Part shown: positions 47,801 to 58,086 of the stretch, one piece after another
How positions within the stretch are numbered: position 1 is the stretch's first letter
Layout: each line of letters begins with the position of its first letter
Source: Cafeteria roenbergensis
Lineage: Eukaryota > Sar > Bigyra > Bicosoecida > Cafeteriaceae
Direction: 5' to 3'
Assembly: GCA_008330645.1 (NCBI GenBank)
Contig: VLTN01000005.1
Span: 186,001-250,000, forward strand
Length of the DNA stretch: 64,000 nucleotides
The notes under the pieces: model-generated
Told to the model about the DNA's origin: nothing
The model's database searches: none
What the model saw: the letters and a program-made list of their open reading frames with translations, nothing else
Position numbers and translations under genes: made by a program

Positions 47801-50800
47801 GGCGGACGCGAGAGACGCGGGGGGCTGGCGCCCTGTCGCCGACTTGCCCGCCCCCGGTGCAGGAGGCCCGCCCGACGCCTCGGCGCTGCTGCTTGCCGTC
47901 ATCAGCCGCATGTACCTGCCGCCTCGGCCGCTCAGTCGCGCCTCGGCCGCTCGCACGAACGGGTTGCCCGTGACTGCCTTCGACACCATCGCAGCGGCGC
48001 GCTTGCCGTCCACAGCCTCGCAGGCGGCCAGCGCGGCAGCGGCCCTGGGGCCGTCGCCGGCGAGCAGCGGCTGCACGAGCCTCGCCGCGGCCCCAAACGG
48101 AACGACCGCGGTGAACGCCGCTGCCCGCGCCGCCATGGCACGCGCGATTCCCGAGGAGCGCAGCTGGCGCAGCACAAGAGCGCCGTCGAACCGGAAGGGC
48201 CGGCAGAGCGCGTTGGTCTTGACGCAGCGAACGAACTGAGTGCCCGTGCCCCTCAGCATCGTCACGACGTCCTCCAGCGCGCGGCGAAACCGCGCGCTAA
48301 CGGTCGAGCTCGCGGCGACTGCGCTGGCGGCAGAGCCAGCACCCGCAGCGCCCCCTGCCCTCTTGGACGCGGCAGGCGGACCGATGGCCAGCTCGGCCGC
48401 GGATCGCACCACCTCGGAGGAGGAGCTGGCGAGCAGACCCAAGGCCAGGCCCTGGGCGTTGCCCAGCGCGGCGCCGGTGCTGCTGTTCACCGTCGTAAAG
48501 TCCTGCGCGCAGTACCGCACGTCACCGGCAAAGTGCGACACCCAAAAGTCGAGCCCTCTGGCGGCTGTCTCGCCGCCCTCGATCGGCGCGACGATGCGGA
48601 TCGGCCGATCAGTCGCGGGGCCAGACGGGGGAGGCGGAGGCTGTGCCGCCAGCTGCCACTTGGACCCCGCCCCGCTGACGGCGGAACCCTTCGGCGGCGG
48701 GGGCGGCCTCGCCCCACCCCGCGTCGGGTCGGCGCGGCCGGGAGCCAACGGCGCGGGGGGCTTCGCCGGCGCCCGCGTGATGAGCGCCACGAACTCCCGG
48801 TCGCTGTCAGCTGACGCCAGCCGCGTCTTGTCCTCCAGCACGGCCAGCACGCCGCTGCGCCCGCTCAGGGCCGCAAGGGCGGGGGACGCCAGCGCCACCC
48901 TCGCCCGCTGCCCCGTCCCAAGGACTTCGGGCGCCACGCCCTGCGCCTGCGCTTGCGCCATGGCGTCCGAAAACAGAGCGGTTTCGCACACTTCCTGGAG
49001 CCGCTCATTCGCAAAGTTGATGAGAAGCTGGTCCAGGCCGTTGAGGCCCTCGGGGCTGAGGTCCTCGAAGCCGAAGATGTCCACCAGGCCCACGTGCATC
49101 ACCTGCTCCTCGGCCGGTGAGTCGGTGGGGGCGCCAGCACGGAAAGGAACGGCGCTGCCAGCGCCAGCGCCAGCGCCAGACCCAGCGCCAGACCCAGCGC
49201 CAGTCCGCCCGCTTGCTGGCCCTGCCTGGGCCGGCGGCGTGCTGCCAGTGACGCTGTCGGCCGCTGCCTCCGTGGCCGCCCCCGATGCCGAGCGCGACGT
49301 GGCCGTGTTGATCTCACGCACCACCCAGTCAAAGAGGGCTCCGTATACGCACCTGGCCAGCGTGTCGCGCATCGCTGCGGCCTGCCCTGCCGACAAGGGC
49401 TTGCGGATGGTGCTGGCTCTGCCGCTGCCGGCCGCGGCCGCACCAGCGCGGATGCCCCGCTCCGTCAGCAGCCCCACCAGCGCCCCCTCTGCCAGGCCCA
49501 GCGCCTCTGCCGCCCGGACCAGCGGATGCCGCACCGCCCCCTCCTCGCCGCCCGCGGCGCTCGTCCCGCCCGCCTCGCTGCCCACCAAGCCAGCGACACG
49601 ACCCCACCCCGACGGGCCGCCAGCTGGCGAGGCGGGCCCGTGGTCCTCGAACGCGACGTTGCCCAGGCAGAGCACCCCCGTGAGCGCCCGGCAGAGCCCC
49701 CAGAGCCGCTCGCCCCGCACCCCCAGCCAGTCCAGCGACGCGACTGTCTCCTCCCAGCTCTCTGCCGCCTGCGGGTCGGCGGCGTCCGGCGGGAGCTGCC
49801 GGCCCACGGAGAGGTACCGGAAGGCCGTGGCGGTTTCGCCGGGAAGCACGAGCGAAGCCTTCCTGGCCGCCTCGTCCGCGCCGTGCAGAAGCTGGTAGAA
49901 CACGTGGAAGTTGCGCTCCTGGCCCCCGGGCGCCGGCGACGTCACCCGCATCGTCTCCAGCAGGAAGCAGTCGGTGGCCGCCCCCGACAGCATCGCGCCG
50001 CTGCCCCCGCCAGAGCTGGTGCCGGGCGTGCCTTGAGCCGGAGAGCTTGGCTCCCCGCTCGTCCTGCCGCGACGAAACCGCAGGCGCAAGTGCTTCCCAA
50101 ACCGGCTTGAGTTGCTGTTGCGGGTCGTGGCAGCGTTGCCGAACGCCTCAAGCACCGGGTCGGCCGAAAGAACAGCCGAAGCCACCTCCCCCACGGTGTC
50201 GCCAGCGGATTCGCCGGCCTGCGCGCCGGGGCCGCTCCCCTCACCGCCGCGAGCGCCGCCTGGCGAGGAGGCGGCGCGGGGCGAGCCGGCCCGCTGAGAC
50301 GACCCAGGCGGCAGAGGCAGCTCCGCCTCCGCCGCGGCGAAGACGCTGCTGCGCCGGCGGGACCGGGGACGGCGCGGCGTGCCAGGGGCGCCGTCGGGCG
50401 ATGCGTCGCCAGCGCGCGCTCGCCCGACGCCCGCTGCCGGGGGGGGCGCGGCACCGTCACCGGAGGCTGGCGCGGTGGGGGGTGCCAGCACGTCGAGAAT
50501 GGAGCCCCCTCTGCTACGGCGGCTACGGCTGAGCGCCCTGGTGTGCGAGCGCGCTGCGCTGGCCGACATCACGGCTGTCGTTCCGCTGCCGCCGCTGTTG
50601 CCGTTGCTTCCAGGGCTCACGGCCGAACCGTCCTCCGGCGGCAGGCCACCGAAGGCACTGGCGCCACTGCGCGCCACGGCCTCGGAGCCCACCAGAGCCA
50701 GGTAGCGCAGCAAAAGCTTGGTGGATTCTGTCTTGCCGGCGCCAGACTCGCCGCACACGACGATTGTCTCGTCACGGGCAGCCGCCGCGAGTCGGCGGCC

Positions 50801-51334
50801 GGCGCTCGCGTTGGCCGACTGAGCGCCTGTCGCGCGGTCCAGGGCGCGCTGCGCAACGTCGAACAGGTGCGTTGCGGGCCGTTCATCAGCCCTTGCCGCT
50901 GAGCCCGCCTGCCGGCGCCTCTCCGAGCACCGGAGCGCATCGCACGCCCTGGCCGTGCTGTACAACCCAGGCACCGCCACGAATGGGTTGAGCGCCACGA
51001 GCAGAGGCCCCGCAGCCGAGTAAATCTCCCTGGCTTCAAAGCGGGATCGCAGCTCGTGCAGGATGGCCGCCTCGTGCGGCAGCGGCAAGTCGTCCAGTGT
51101 TGCGGCAGCGACTCCGCCCTTGCGTCCGCCCCGCGGCGGCAAGAGGAGAAGGAGGTCAGAGGCCGGCACAGACACCTGCTCGCTGGGCCGACTGGCATCT
51201 TCGTCGAGGCTGACCGTCACGTGGGCGCCTGGGCCGGCGCCTTGGACGGCCAGCACCGTGCCGCGATCATACCCGGTGGCGTCGCTGGGCACAAACACCC
51301 GATCGCCCGGCGACCACTTGTCGGCCCCCGCCAT
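41822..51334 (-). CDS. Giant unconventional myosin (3170 aa)
   Basis: Single open frame from ATG 51334. A beta-rich N-terminal segment (about 5-65) resembles the SH3-like myosin N-domain. Motor: LDDLPLPHEAAILHELRSRF, YSAAGPLLVALNPF, P-loop GESGAGKTES (about 190), switch I NAATTRNSNSSRFGKHLRL (about 400), switch II LVDIFGFEDL (about 750), then LLINFANERLQE and a converter-side RFVRCVKTNA (about 1030). Large Ser/Gly/Arg inserts lie between P-loop and switch I (about 210-390, loop 1 region), and others around 560-740 and 860-920, so the motor is far longer than usual. One clear IQ motif (TRLQAAARGMRGRKAAAHRR) at about 1245. Then a charged, probably coiled-coil region (about 1550-1900) and a disordered Ala/Pro/Ser/Arg-rich tail with no globular cargo domain. 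Class not assignable by eye. Confidence 0.88.
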   Translation of the reverse strand: MAGADKWSPGDRVFVPSDATGYDRGTVLAVQGAGPGAHVTVSLDEDASRPSEQVSVPASDLLLLLPPRGGRKGGVAAATLDDLPLPHEAAILHELRSRFEAREIYSAAGPLLVALNPFVAVPGLYSTARACDALRCSERRRQAGSAARADERPATHLFDVAQRALDRATGAQSANASAGRRLAAAARDETIVVCGESGAGKTESTKLLLRYLALVGSEAVARSGASAFGGLPPEDGSAVSPGSNGNSGGSGTTAVMSASAARSHTRALSRSRRSRGGSILDVLAPPTAPASGDGAAPPPAAGVGRARAGDASPDGAPGTPRRPRSRRRSSVFAAAEAELPLPPGSSQRAGSPRAASSPGGARGGEGSGPGAQAGESAGDTVGEVASAVLSADPVLEAFGNAATTRNSNSSRFGKHLRLRFRRGRTSGEPSSPAQGTPGTSSGGGSGAMLSGAATDCFLLETMRVTSPAPGGQERNFHVFYQLLHGADEAARKASLVLPGETATAFRYLSVGRQLPPDAADPQAAESWEETVASLDWLGVRGERLWGLCRALTGVLCLGNVAFEDHGPASPAGGPSGWGRVAGLVGSEAGGTSAAGGEEGAVRHPLVRAAEALGLAEGALVGLLTERGIRAGAAAAGSGRASTIRKPLSAGQAAAMRDTLARCVYGALFDWVVREINTATSRSASGAATEAAADSVTGSTPPAQAGPASGRTGAGSGAGSGAGAGAGSAVPFRAGAPTDSPAEEQVMHVGLVDIFGFEDLSPEGLNGLDQLLINFANERLQEVCETALFSDAMAQAQAQGVAPEVLGTGQRARVALASPALAALSGRSGVLAVLEDKTRLASADSDREFVALITRAPAKPPAPLAPGRADPTRGGARPPPPPKGSAVSGAGSKWQLAAQPPPPPSGPATDRPIRIVAPIEGGETAARGLDFWVSHFAGDVRYCAQDFTTVNSSTGAALGNAQGLALGLLASSSSEVVRSAAELAIGPPAASKRAGGAAGAGSAASAVAASSTVSARFRRALEDVVTMLRGTGTQFVRCVKTNALCRPFRFDGALVLRQLRSSGIARAMAARAAAFTAVVPFGAAARLVQPLLAGDGPRAAAALAACEAVDGKRAAAMVSKAVTGNPFVRAAEARLSGRGGRYMRLMTASSSAEASGGPPAPGAGKSATGRQPPASLASAPAAAGAGRHAAETGAQDAAAASDSGLGEGRGFVTGRSALLFRPAALVLLREAAARARDAAATRLQAAARGMRGRKAAAHRRSCALRVAAFTRTAVSRRRYLAWQRLANLRAALAQLASGLQADADDAAAVTASLSSALRDAAGAVGLALQTTRVPGTSSPELTVLWSGAAAWAARTDFDAASALLLAEASPGPSRQPQSPPSGVAGLPPPPTSALPLPPPTGDRPVCPPQTSASSSASAGRPEVVASSAAAGSPSASRLAKDATDGGASPPRARPATSGGFGALAFRPDVSRQAAAQVEAAMGRMLDSAGGLRALRAACLPPEEAARLPADWGQRVASLREAQARAACAGLLAEVTTEDARAVDAEDEAEWGRALADLGPGSDAELVTLSRAEAVRRAGEVSAGLLQLASVRGRAELRRARVRRAGEFARDSLLDVEEAARSLARALVEEEDACRVRERQGMTRAATEQADGELRAAEEEEARLAAEAAAEATARVAMAEEEEATRVALAREAIAAAARRRERREAESRSRREALLAMRAEDGLSELLREQVRREAAARQAEAQTEAERGLEEARRRRMRRAWRLAAVALGWWATAFLRAQAERELMAAEDREAALRRDAEREEAKIETTRLRQSLLSQLSDAGNALSALQMRSSQSQARDSAADSEDAVRRRALWRAAEQQVGEARASAAKAVFSSLNASKRRSPSKHGGPPRGSEQGAEVALRAGSPSPLAPRSDPPPLATPLPRRELAAAPPPAALLPATGGSGAGGGTVVGLSASASRLGRPAPPVSSSPMRLAELVIAPGQPATASTPRRGLRGQPARAAQRSQPGTPGSDMVAVAEPPPPPAAAADDGHEWAAEALSLMSSSIVELAGESSASPAELARAASEARAMDLEDLRARVASRAAADRALVALRAELRESERRVALSRALPGPPPAPASPPQGSDAWPMASFQSPGVGRRSLLERSEASPVWRAVSAASDAVRRLSERSALRERMSRVALQARTQPPAWSLRDRPSLPGSKASASAGHAPTLALQDTECAPPVGSASTPEGAGAARPPPSARPEATQLEDEAEQAAESGASMPRPVAPVAEPLPAPASSVPAASVPPYGTIAAPRTEAEQAGQRAAPAGSADAAAPLQATQPVAPAGPAPSSSGGEQPRRGDEGQAASAEGAPQHPAEAVGTEPASLSGLAATAPFSEPQPAQADSGSLSATVSATLVPQQAAAPAAGAEETRAGPARSCDDHQAAAGSQSAAAAPPAVTGDPPTALSEARPASASRGVAATLVPPAAAETSAGAGGRAGRPAGRYAASGGDSAADNELAAELAILAELEAITEDARSRDRARAGPSSRRSSPGPQRQARAGGRLVAGGGGGGGGGGAAAGRRVPASAPVSPAERRLALQAAGHAKGRALQAARSPATSKPWSESLRGRVASPPTARAASRSPGSPGAPRVARGGSSSRSPVPSHARPRQSSPGRPAARASSGVGRDLGATRGSVPQHRRGSSPTLLRAAPKATRPGATRSPADDRLARSPVRKSRPALYSSGHGPMAGTRHPRPDDASSQRSARRGSRSPAAGTSRTAARRASVLHSPAVATRSGIADGPSSAAPSSGQGSPYAAVIARHAHRASAASASATESVGSSTKPRVHVPRGSRQGRDSVGTASPSSSRRRERGAGGSHGRQSAASSPRELRRRGGGSDMVGGLPDDFGLWAGETRSPAHARASSAGSGFLTTAGEASFAAAIDADGRDALAGELERTCSAASPPPPQTCPDPIPEPPRPPGAHPSLRAPSALSPALRDGASGVGGGGVPAEPMSVQHPSRGNGDILLSPTSRAPPPPMPALTGLPRRAAGTRRDSSASSAPRRGSAAGSYTGALERALAPNSIATPGRADTGSNGGSGAPRTPATPARVESAAERELRLELEEAAAVLGDCLPAALREHWHISAAETSPLTPPRPPMTVEPDRPPSPFQVFGPLAGRSPAPPAASRFHERRA

Positions 51335-51731
51335 GGGACCGAGTGGTGAAAGCCCGCCCCGCCCCCTGTGTGCGTGGGCAGGCCGGCAGGTCCGCCACGC
51401 GCAGCAGTGCCGGGCTCGGCCGGCCGCTCGCCGGCCAGCCGTTTAGTTGCGCGACGCCCGGCAGAGTTGGAGCAGTCCAGCAGAACTGCGCCTGAGAGAG
51501 TTGCGCTGCGAGCGGCCTGCATTTCAACCCGAATGCCTTGCAATCGGCTGCACATCCTGCTTGCCATCGAGTGCGCCGTGGCCCGCGCGCTCGAGGCATC
51601 GCGCGCCCGAGCTCTCGCTTGGCCTGGATTGCTCCTGAGAGTCGAGGGTCGCGGGGTGCGTCGCAGGCGGGAGCGTTGCGCTTTGGCGACCGGACCGACC
51701 GCTCGCTGGCCGGCCGCCGGCAACTCCGGGT
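51335..51731. promoter_or_regulatory. Divergent intergenic region (myosin / TOG protein)
   Basis: 397 bp between the start codons of two cytoskeletal genes transcribed away from each other. It probably holds both promoters and leaders, and could co-express them. No TATA-like box or repeat stands out. Confidence 0.45.
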
Positions 51732-54700
51732 ATGGACGCCGGGCTCCTCTCCGGGCTGAACAGTGGAGACGAGGGGACGTTCCATGATGCGCTGAGCAAG
51801 GCGGAGTCGCTTCTGGCGGGGGCTGACCTTGCCGAGGCGCAAGTTGGCAGCGTTGTCAGGGCGCTGGAGCGCCGCCTTCGGCGCGCGGAAGACGCCTCCG
51901 CCAGCACCGCAATCCTGGCGTCCATGTCGCGCGTGCTATCGTCCCCAGCGGGCGTGAGCGCTGCAGCTGAGATAACGGGCGTGCTTGGAGCTGCCGTGGC
52001 GCTGACCGCGACGCCGAGGCTTCGGTCTCCAGTGGCCCGCTTGGTCACAGCGCTGGTCGTGCAGGCCGGCACGATCGACGCCACTGCCGCCATTCTTTTC
52101 CGCAGAGGCCTTGATTCGCACGACGTGAGCCGCCAGAGAGCGCGCAGCCGTGCTGCCACGGCCGGCCAGGCCGGCCGTGGCAGCGGTTGCAACCGCTGCC
52201 GTTTCTTTTTCTGCCTCACAAGTCGGGCGCCGCGGGCCGGCGCAGCAAGCGACTGCCGCCCTGCGCTGCGCGGTGCCGACCAGCGTGCAGTTTGTCTCGC
52301 GCACACGTGGGAGCAGTGGCGTCGCGCCTGCAGGCCTGGTGAACGCAACGCGGTGCCCGCGCCGCCCACTGCGGCGCAGCGCCTTCCCAGTCCTGCCGGC
52401 GCTGGCGTGCACGGCTGTCACCGCAACTTTGGGCGGGTGGTATTCCACAACACACTGCTCCTTGGTCGGGAGGCGTTGCGCGCTCGCCCCCAGGGCTTGG
52501 GCAATCCTGCACCACGATGCGCCTCGCTCCGCCCCGCGCCCCTGCTCCAATCGAATCGCAGGTCGCTGTCCGGGAGGGCACGCTCTACGTGCTCGAGCAG
52601 GCTCTCGCGGACACCACTGGCAGCGGCGTGGACATTGCGTTCGAGCCGCTGATCCGGGCCGTGGCCTCTCGGCTCGCGGACGAGTCGGACGCCGTCGTGG
52701 ACGCGGCCACAACGGTGCTGCGCGCCGCGCGAGACGCCGACCCAGACTACGCAGACCACATCGAGCAGCTGCCGCCGGCCCTGCGGGAGCTCGGTCGCCG
52801 CGCTGCGCGGCCCCTGGCTAGCGCCGCCACCCGTGCCGCCGTGGCGAGGCGAGGCCGCGGCCGGGAACAGCGGGCGCAGGGCCGGGCCGCCAAGGCGCCG
52901 GCCTCGCTAGGGTCCACGCTCAAGCCCTCCCAGCGCGGGGGCGGGACGCTCCTGGGTGGTGCGGGGAGCTCCGTTACGTTTAGCGACGACGAGGACGACG
53001 CGGACGGCGACGACGCCGGAGGCGGCGGCAGGCACGGCGAGGCGGCTGGTGCCAGGAGGGGACGGCCGTCTGTATCCAGGGCCGACGGTGATTTGACGGG
53101 CGCTGCCAGCGGCCGCGCAACGGACGCCTCCGACAGCCGGGCGGGCAGCTCGTCTCCGCGCCGGCAAGGCGACGGGTCGTCGTCGCCCAGGCCGCAGCCG
53201 CAGCGGCAGCGGCACCACCGCAGAAGCGCTCTGGAAGTCGTGGAGAGGGCCCAGGCCGAGAGCTCGAGAGCGCACGCCCGCAAGCGGGACGAGGTGGCGA
53301 GGCACGCCCCGGGCGCTGCGGCTGCCCGGCTGGGGATCTCCACGGTGAGGCTCGGCAGCGGTGCCGGCGGCGACCTCGGCCTGGCCGCTGGCTCCTCGGC
53401 TCTCAGCCCTGCCTCCGTCCCCTCGTTCCTCCGAGACGACGACGACGATGACGACGACGACGACCGCGGCGGCGCTGGTGATGGTGCTGGGGCTGGTGCT
53501 GGTGCTGGTGCTGCCGGCGGTGGCGGTGCTGGTGGCGATGGCGGTGACAAACGAGATGGTGACGCCGGCCAGACTGCCGCTGGTCGAGGCGGGGGCTGGA
53601 GTGAGTACGGCTCCACGGCCTCCCGCCCTCGCCGCGGTGAGGCGAGCAGCAGCCGGAAGCCAGCCGCAGGGGGCACCGGCGCCGGCCGGGCAGGCGACGC
53701 AGCCGGCGAGCCTTCGCCCCGGGCGGCCCGCCGCCAGGCGGGGGCCTCTGCGGCGCGGCGATCTCCCCGTGTCACAACCCGGGATATCGCTCTGCCCGCC
53801 GTCACTGCTCCTGCCAGCGGGTCGGCAGCCGAGTCACTCGGGGCCGGGCGCGCCACCGCGGCAGCCTCGTCCGCCATCCTGTCGTCCCCGATCGCATCGC
53901 CGACGAGCAACCACGAGTGGTCGCATCAGGGGCCCGCTGCCGAGCACAGGCAGGGCGCAGCGAGCCGCCCGTCCTCCGGAATGACCTCGCCGGTGTCGGA
54001 CCCGTCGAACCACTGGAAGGACGCGCCGCCCGCTGCTGCGTCGTCGGGATCTGCTGCCCCGGCCGCCGCCCCGAGAGCCGCCTCCCCGCCGCGAGCTTCC
54101 GCGGCTCTGGCCAAGCTGGTCGGCGAGTCTGCTGCCGAGGCGCTCGCGGGGGGGTCCACGCCCTCCGGCGAGGCGGCTGACGCAAGGGCCGCGGCCGCTG
54201 CTGCCCTCACCAATGCGCTGTCGTCCGCGCAAGACCCAGACTCGCCCGTCTCAGCTCGCGCAGTGGCCGACGCTGTGGTTTCCCTGCTCAAGGACCCGGC
54301 GTTCCGCGTGGTGATGGGAGGATTTGCGGCCCTGGAGGCCGCTGCCGCGTCTCTCGGGGACGCGCTCACGCCGCACCTGACCACGGTCCTCCCGGCCCTG
54401 CGAGCCCGCCTTGCGGACGCCAAGATGCTGGTCCGGCACACGGCCCTGCGCACCTACGGGTCGCTCATGCGCGGGGTGGGGCCGGGGCCGGTGGTCGGCG
54501 CCACCCTCAGGCTGCTGCAGCACCGCCGCTCGCTTGTGCGGGACTGCGCCGTCAGGGTGATGACGATGGCGCTGCTGGTGGGGGGGGGCTCTGGCCGCGA
54601 GGCGGACCCCCTCTCCGTGGCGGAGGCGGCAGCGCCGCTGCTCACCGACACGAACCCCCGCGTTGCTGCCGACGCCTGCGAGCTCCTCGCTCTGGCCGCC

Positions 54701-57700
54701 TTCGTGCTGGGCGGCGGCGACCCGTCAAGCCTCGCGGGGGGATCGCCAGGCGATCGCCACCTCTCCGTGCCCCGGCAGGCGGCCGAATCGCTGCTCGACG
54801 AGCTGGACGCCAGGGCCGGCCTCGACGCCGACTCCCCCGGCCACAAGGCGCTGGCAGCCAGGCTGGGGGAGGCGAAGCGGGCGCTGCCGGCGCTGACGTC
54901 GGACGGCTTCCTGGTCATGCCGGCCGACGGCCACTCGGCGGCCAGCGGCAGCTCTCACAGGACGGACGGCAGCGCGGGCGGCGCAGCAAGCTCGCCGGTG
55001 CGGTCCGGAGCGGTGGGCGGGGCCGGGGACTCTCACTCGGGCGCCCCGTCCGCGACGGCGGCCTCAGCCGCTGCCGCCGCAGCCCGAGAGGCCGCCTACC
55101 AGTCCGCGCCCGCCGGCGGGTGGACCCGTGGAGTGCGGTTTCGCGAGGGGGCCGCGGGCATGGTGCCCTCTCCCGTGGCGGCGCGGGGCGTGGGCGAAGG
55201 CTTGGGCGCGAGCGCGGGGATTGACCCCAGCGGGCGGCGGTCCAGTGAGGCCGGCCCGATGGGAGGCGGGGGGCCGGCGGGCGCTGCGGCAGTGGGGGGA
55301 ATTGCGTCGCCGGACAGGGCAGGAGCCGGTGCGGCCATTGCTGGCCGCGTTCGCAGCGCTCGCGCCGGCGGCCGGCGGCTGCTCGGGTCGGCCCTGCTCC
55401 CGTTCGAGGTGTCGCAGCCCCGGACCAGCAGCCGCAGGGCTGCCAGCCGCTCCTCTCGCCGAATGCGGTCCGACACGGGGACGTCGTCCATCTCGGGCCC
55501 CCTGCTTGCTTCCCCGCCGCCAGAGGGCTTCGAGAACGGCACGCTGTTTTCGGAGCTGGTGCGGCCGGACGGCTCCGTCACCGTGCATCGTCCCGACGCC
55601 TCCAGCAACGGGCCCGACTCGGTGGCTAGCCACGGATCGGACCACTCCCGCCGGCTGCTGGGAACGCCCTTGGCGATTGAGTCGGCTTCGCCAACGAGCT
55701 CTGCCCCGCTGTCCAGGGACGGCAGGCACCCGCGAGGCCGCGGCGTGGTGGCGCCTGGAGGGTTCGCCGTGCTGCCCCACTCGAGGGTGGCGGGAGGAGG
55801 CTCCGCCCGCGCTGGGCAGCAGCATGGCTCCGTCGCGTCTGGACAGGCGGGGGGCGCGTCCGCTCTCAGCGGCAGCTCGGCAGTCGGTGCAAGCGGGTCG
55901 CACGGGCAGGTCAGCCTGAGCAGCAGGTCCAACACGGCGGGCGGCACCGCAGAGGAGCCGTCGTGGCTTCAGGACGACGAGGAGGTGGCGGAAGCCGCCG
56001 TTGGGTCCAGCCCCGGCAGCCTGAGGCGGCCGTACGTTGTGGGTCGAAGCGGGGCCACGCGGAACGGCAGCGCCAGTCCGCGCATCGGCTCCGCTCTCTC
56101 GCCATCTGCGTCAGACTCTGAAGGCGGTCCCGGCTCGCACGCTTCGGGCAGAGGCGGCTCCGCTGTCCGCGCTGGGTCAGGCGCGGGCGCCGGCGCTGGA
56201 GAGCGCAGCGGGCCCTCCGGCCATGCCCGGCACCCCGCCCCTGGCTCGTGGGACCCGACTTCGTCGCACGCAGGACCCGGCGGGGCCGTCCTGGCCGCGG
56301 CGCCGCCTGGGCGGGGCGGGGGCGCGGCGGACTCTCGGTCGCCGTACCGCGTGCCGCCCGCGTCGGGCCGTTCCGGGTCGACGTCGTCCCGCACAGCGGG
56401 CACCCCACTGCGGGGGAAGGAGTCCCCAAGCCCGCTGCGGGCCGGGGCGGCGTCGCTGTTGGTGGCGGCGGGGAGCGGTCTGGGGTCGGCCGCCGGGGGA
56501 GGGGGCGCTGGCAGTGACATGGAGAGCGTGGGCAGTGCCGGGACGCGAACCGGCCAGACATCGGCCACAGGGAATTCGGGCGGGCCCGCAACGGACTGGG
56601 AGTGGATGGGCGCGGCGCGGCCTGGCGCCGACCTGCCTGTGTCCAAGCCGCAGCCGTGGGGCGGGGCGTCTGGGCAGAGCGGTGCCGCCGACTTTGCCGG
56701 CTCCACAGCGCTGCTGCACGGGCTGGACCTCGGCCCGGAGAGCGGCTCCGCGCCCACGCCGCAGCGGCGCACGACGTCGGATGCCCGTGCGGCGCTCGGC
56801 CTTGCGCGGGCCGGGTCAGCCGCACTTGGCGGCGTCCCGGCTGCGGCCGGCGGGCGGCAGCAGCGCTCGGAGAGCGAGTCGATCTCGGGAAGCGTCTGGC
56901 GCCGGCCCGGCCCGCTGCCTGGCCCGGCAGGCAGCAGCTGGGGAGAGGACTCGGAGGACGACCGCGGCGGTGGATCTCGCGCTGGGGGCAGCAGCGCCGC
57001 CGACGGCTCCTTCGTCCGAGTCCGACATGGCGTCCCTGCCTCGTCCCTCAGGCGGCACAACTCGGCAGCAGTGCCTGCTGACGGCTCTACGGAGGAGGTC
57101 GCGAGCATGCCGGGCGGCGCGCCCAGCGGCTCTCACAGGCGGCCTCGGCGAGTGGTGTCTGCGACCCCTGCGGCGTCTGCACAGCGCCAAACCGTGCGGG
57201 CTGCGCGCTTGCGCGAGCAGCAGGCGGAGGTCAATGCGAGGCTCGCGCTGCTGGGCGGGGGCGCGGCGGCTGCGGCGGCCGCGGCGGACGGGGCCGTGCC
57301 GTCGCACCGCGTACGGACTTCGGCCGGACCGCGGCCTCGCCCAGGGCGCTCCGGAGCCAGCCCAGGCCGGCCGAGGTACGCGGACGGCGGCGGCGCCCAC
57401 GTTGTGCCGCACGCGCCGGGCCAGCACGAGCCAGTGCGTGCTCTGCCGCTGGCGGGGGGCGAGGACTTCGCTTGGCTTGAGCAGGCGGACCGCACGGCGG
57501 ACGCGGCACCCGGAGCCTTCGTGGTGCCGGCATCCAGGCGGGGCCCGGGACCACTACGACCGCCGGCTGCCGGTGACGGGGAGCCGGAATCACGGCCGCG
57601 CGTGTACCGCGACCCGCGCCGGGCGCATGACCAGGGCAACGGCTTCGGGGGCGGCGGGCTTGCGTCCGGTGCAGCAAACGGTGGCGGCCGCGCCAGACAA

Positions 57701-58051
57701 ATGTCCGCCCGAGACCGCCGCCGGCCTACTGCGGACGCTCTGAGCGGGGTGCACCCCGGCTCGCAGTCCTTCACGCCCGACCCGCACCGCACAGTGGCCA
57801 GGCGGTTTGACCTAGAGGCGGACGGGTGGGACGCTCACGACAGGACGGCGGAGCATGAGGAGGAGGCGGGGGCGGGCGGAGACGTCGGCCTCGGCCTTGC
57901 GCGGGGGCGGGAGCACCGGCCAGCGGCTAGCAGGCGGGTTCAGTCCTCTCGGCGGTCGGAGACGGCGGCCGGCACCTCCCCGCGACCTCGTTTTGGCGCC
58001 GATCGTGTGGGCGGGTCGCAGCGCGCCGTCCGGGCGCCGGGTCTGGCCGCC

Positions 58052-58086
<35 letters not shown>

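Noticed and set aside
52517-52561. ATG 52517 as the start of the TOG protein
   Set aside because: The first residues (MRLAPPRAPAPIES) are non-conserved, and a good acceptor at 52560-52561 joins in phase to an upstream exon that completes the TOG repeat.
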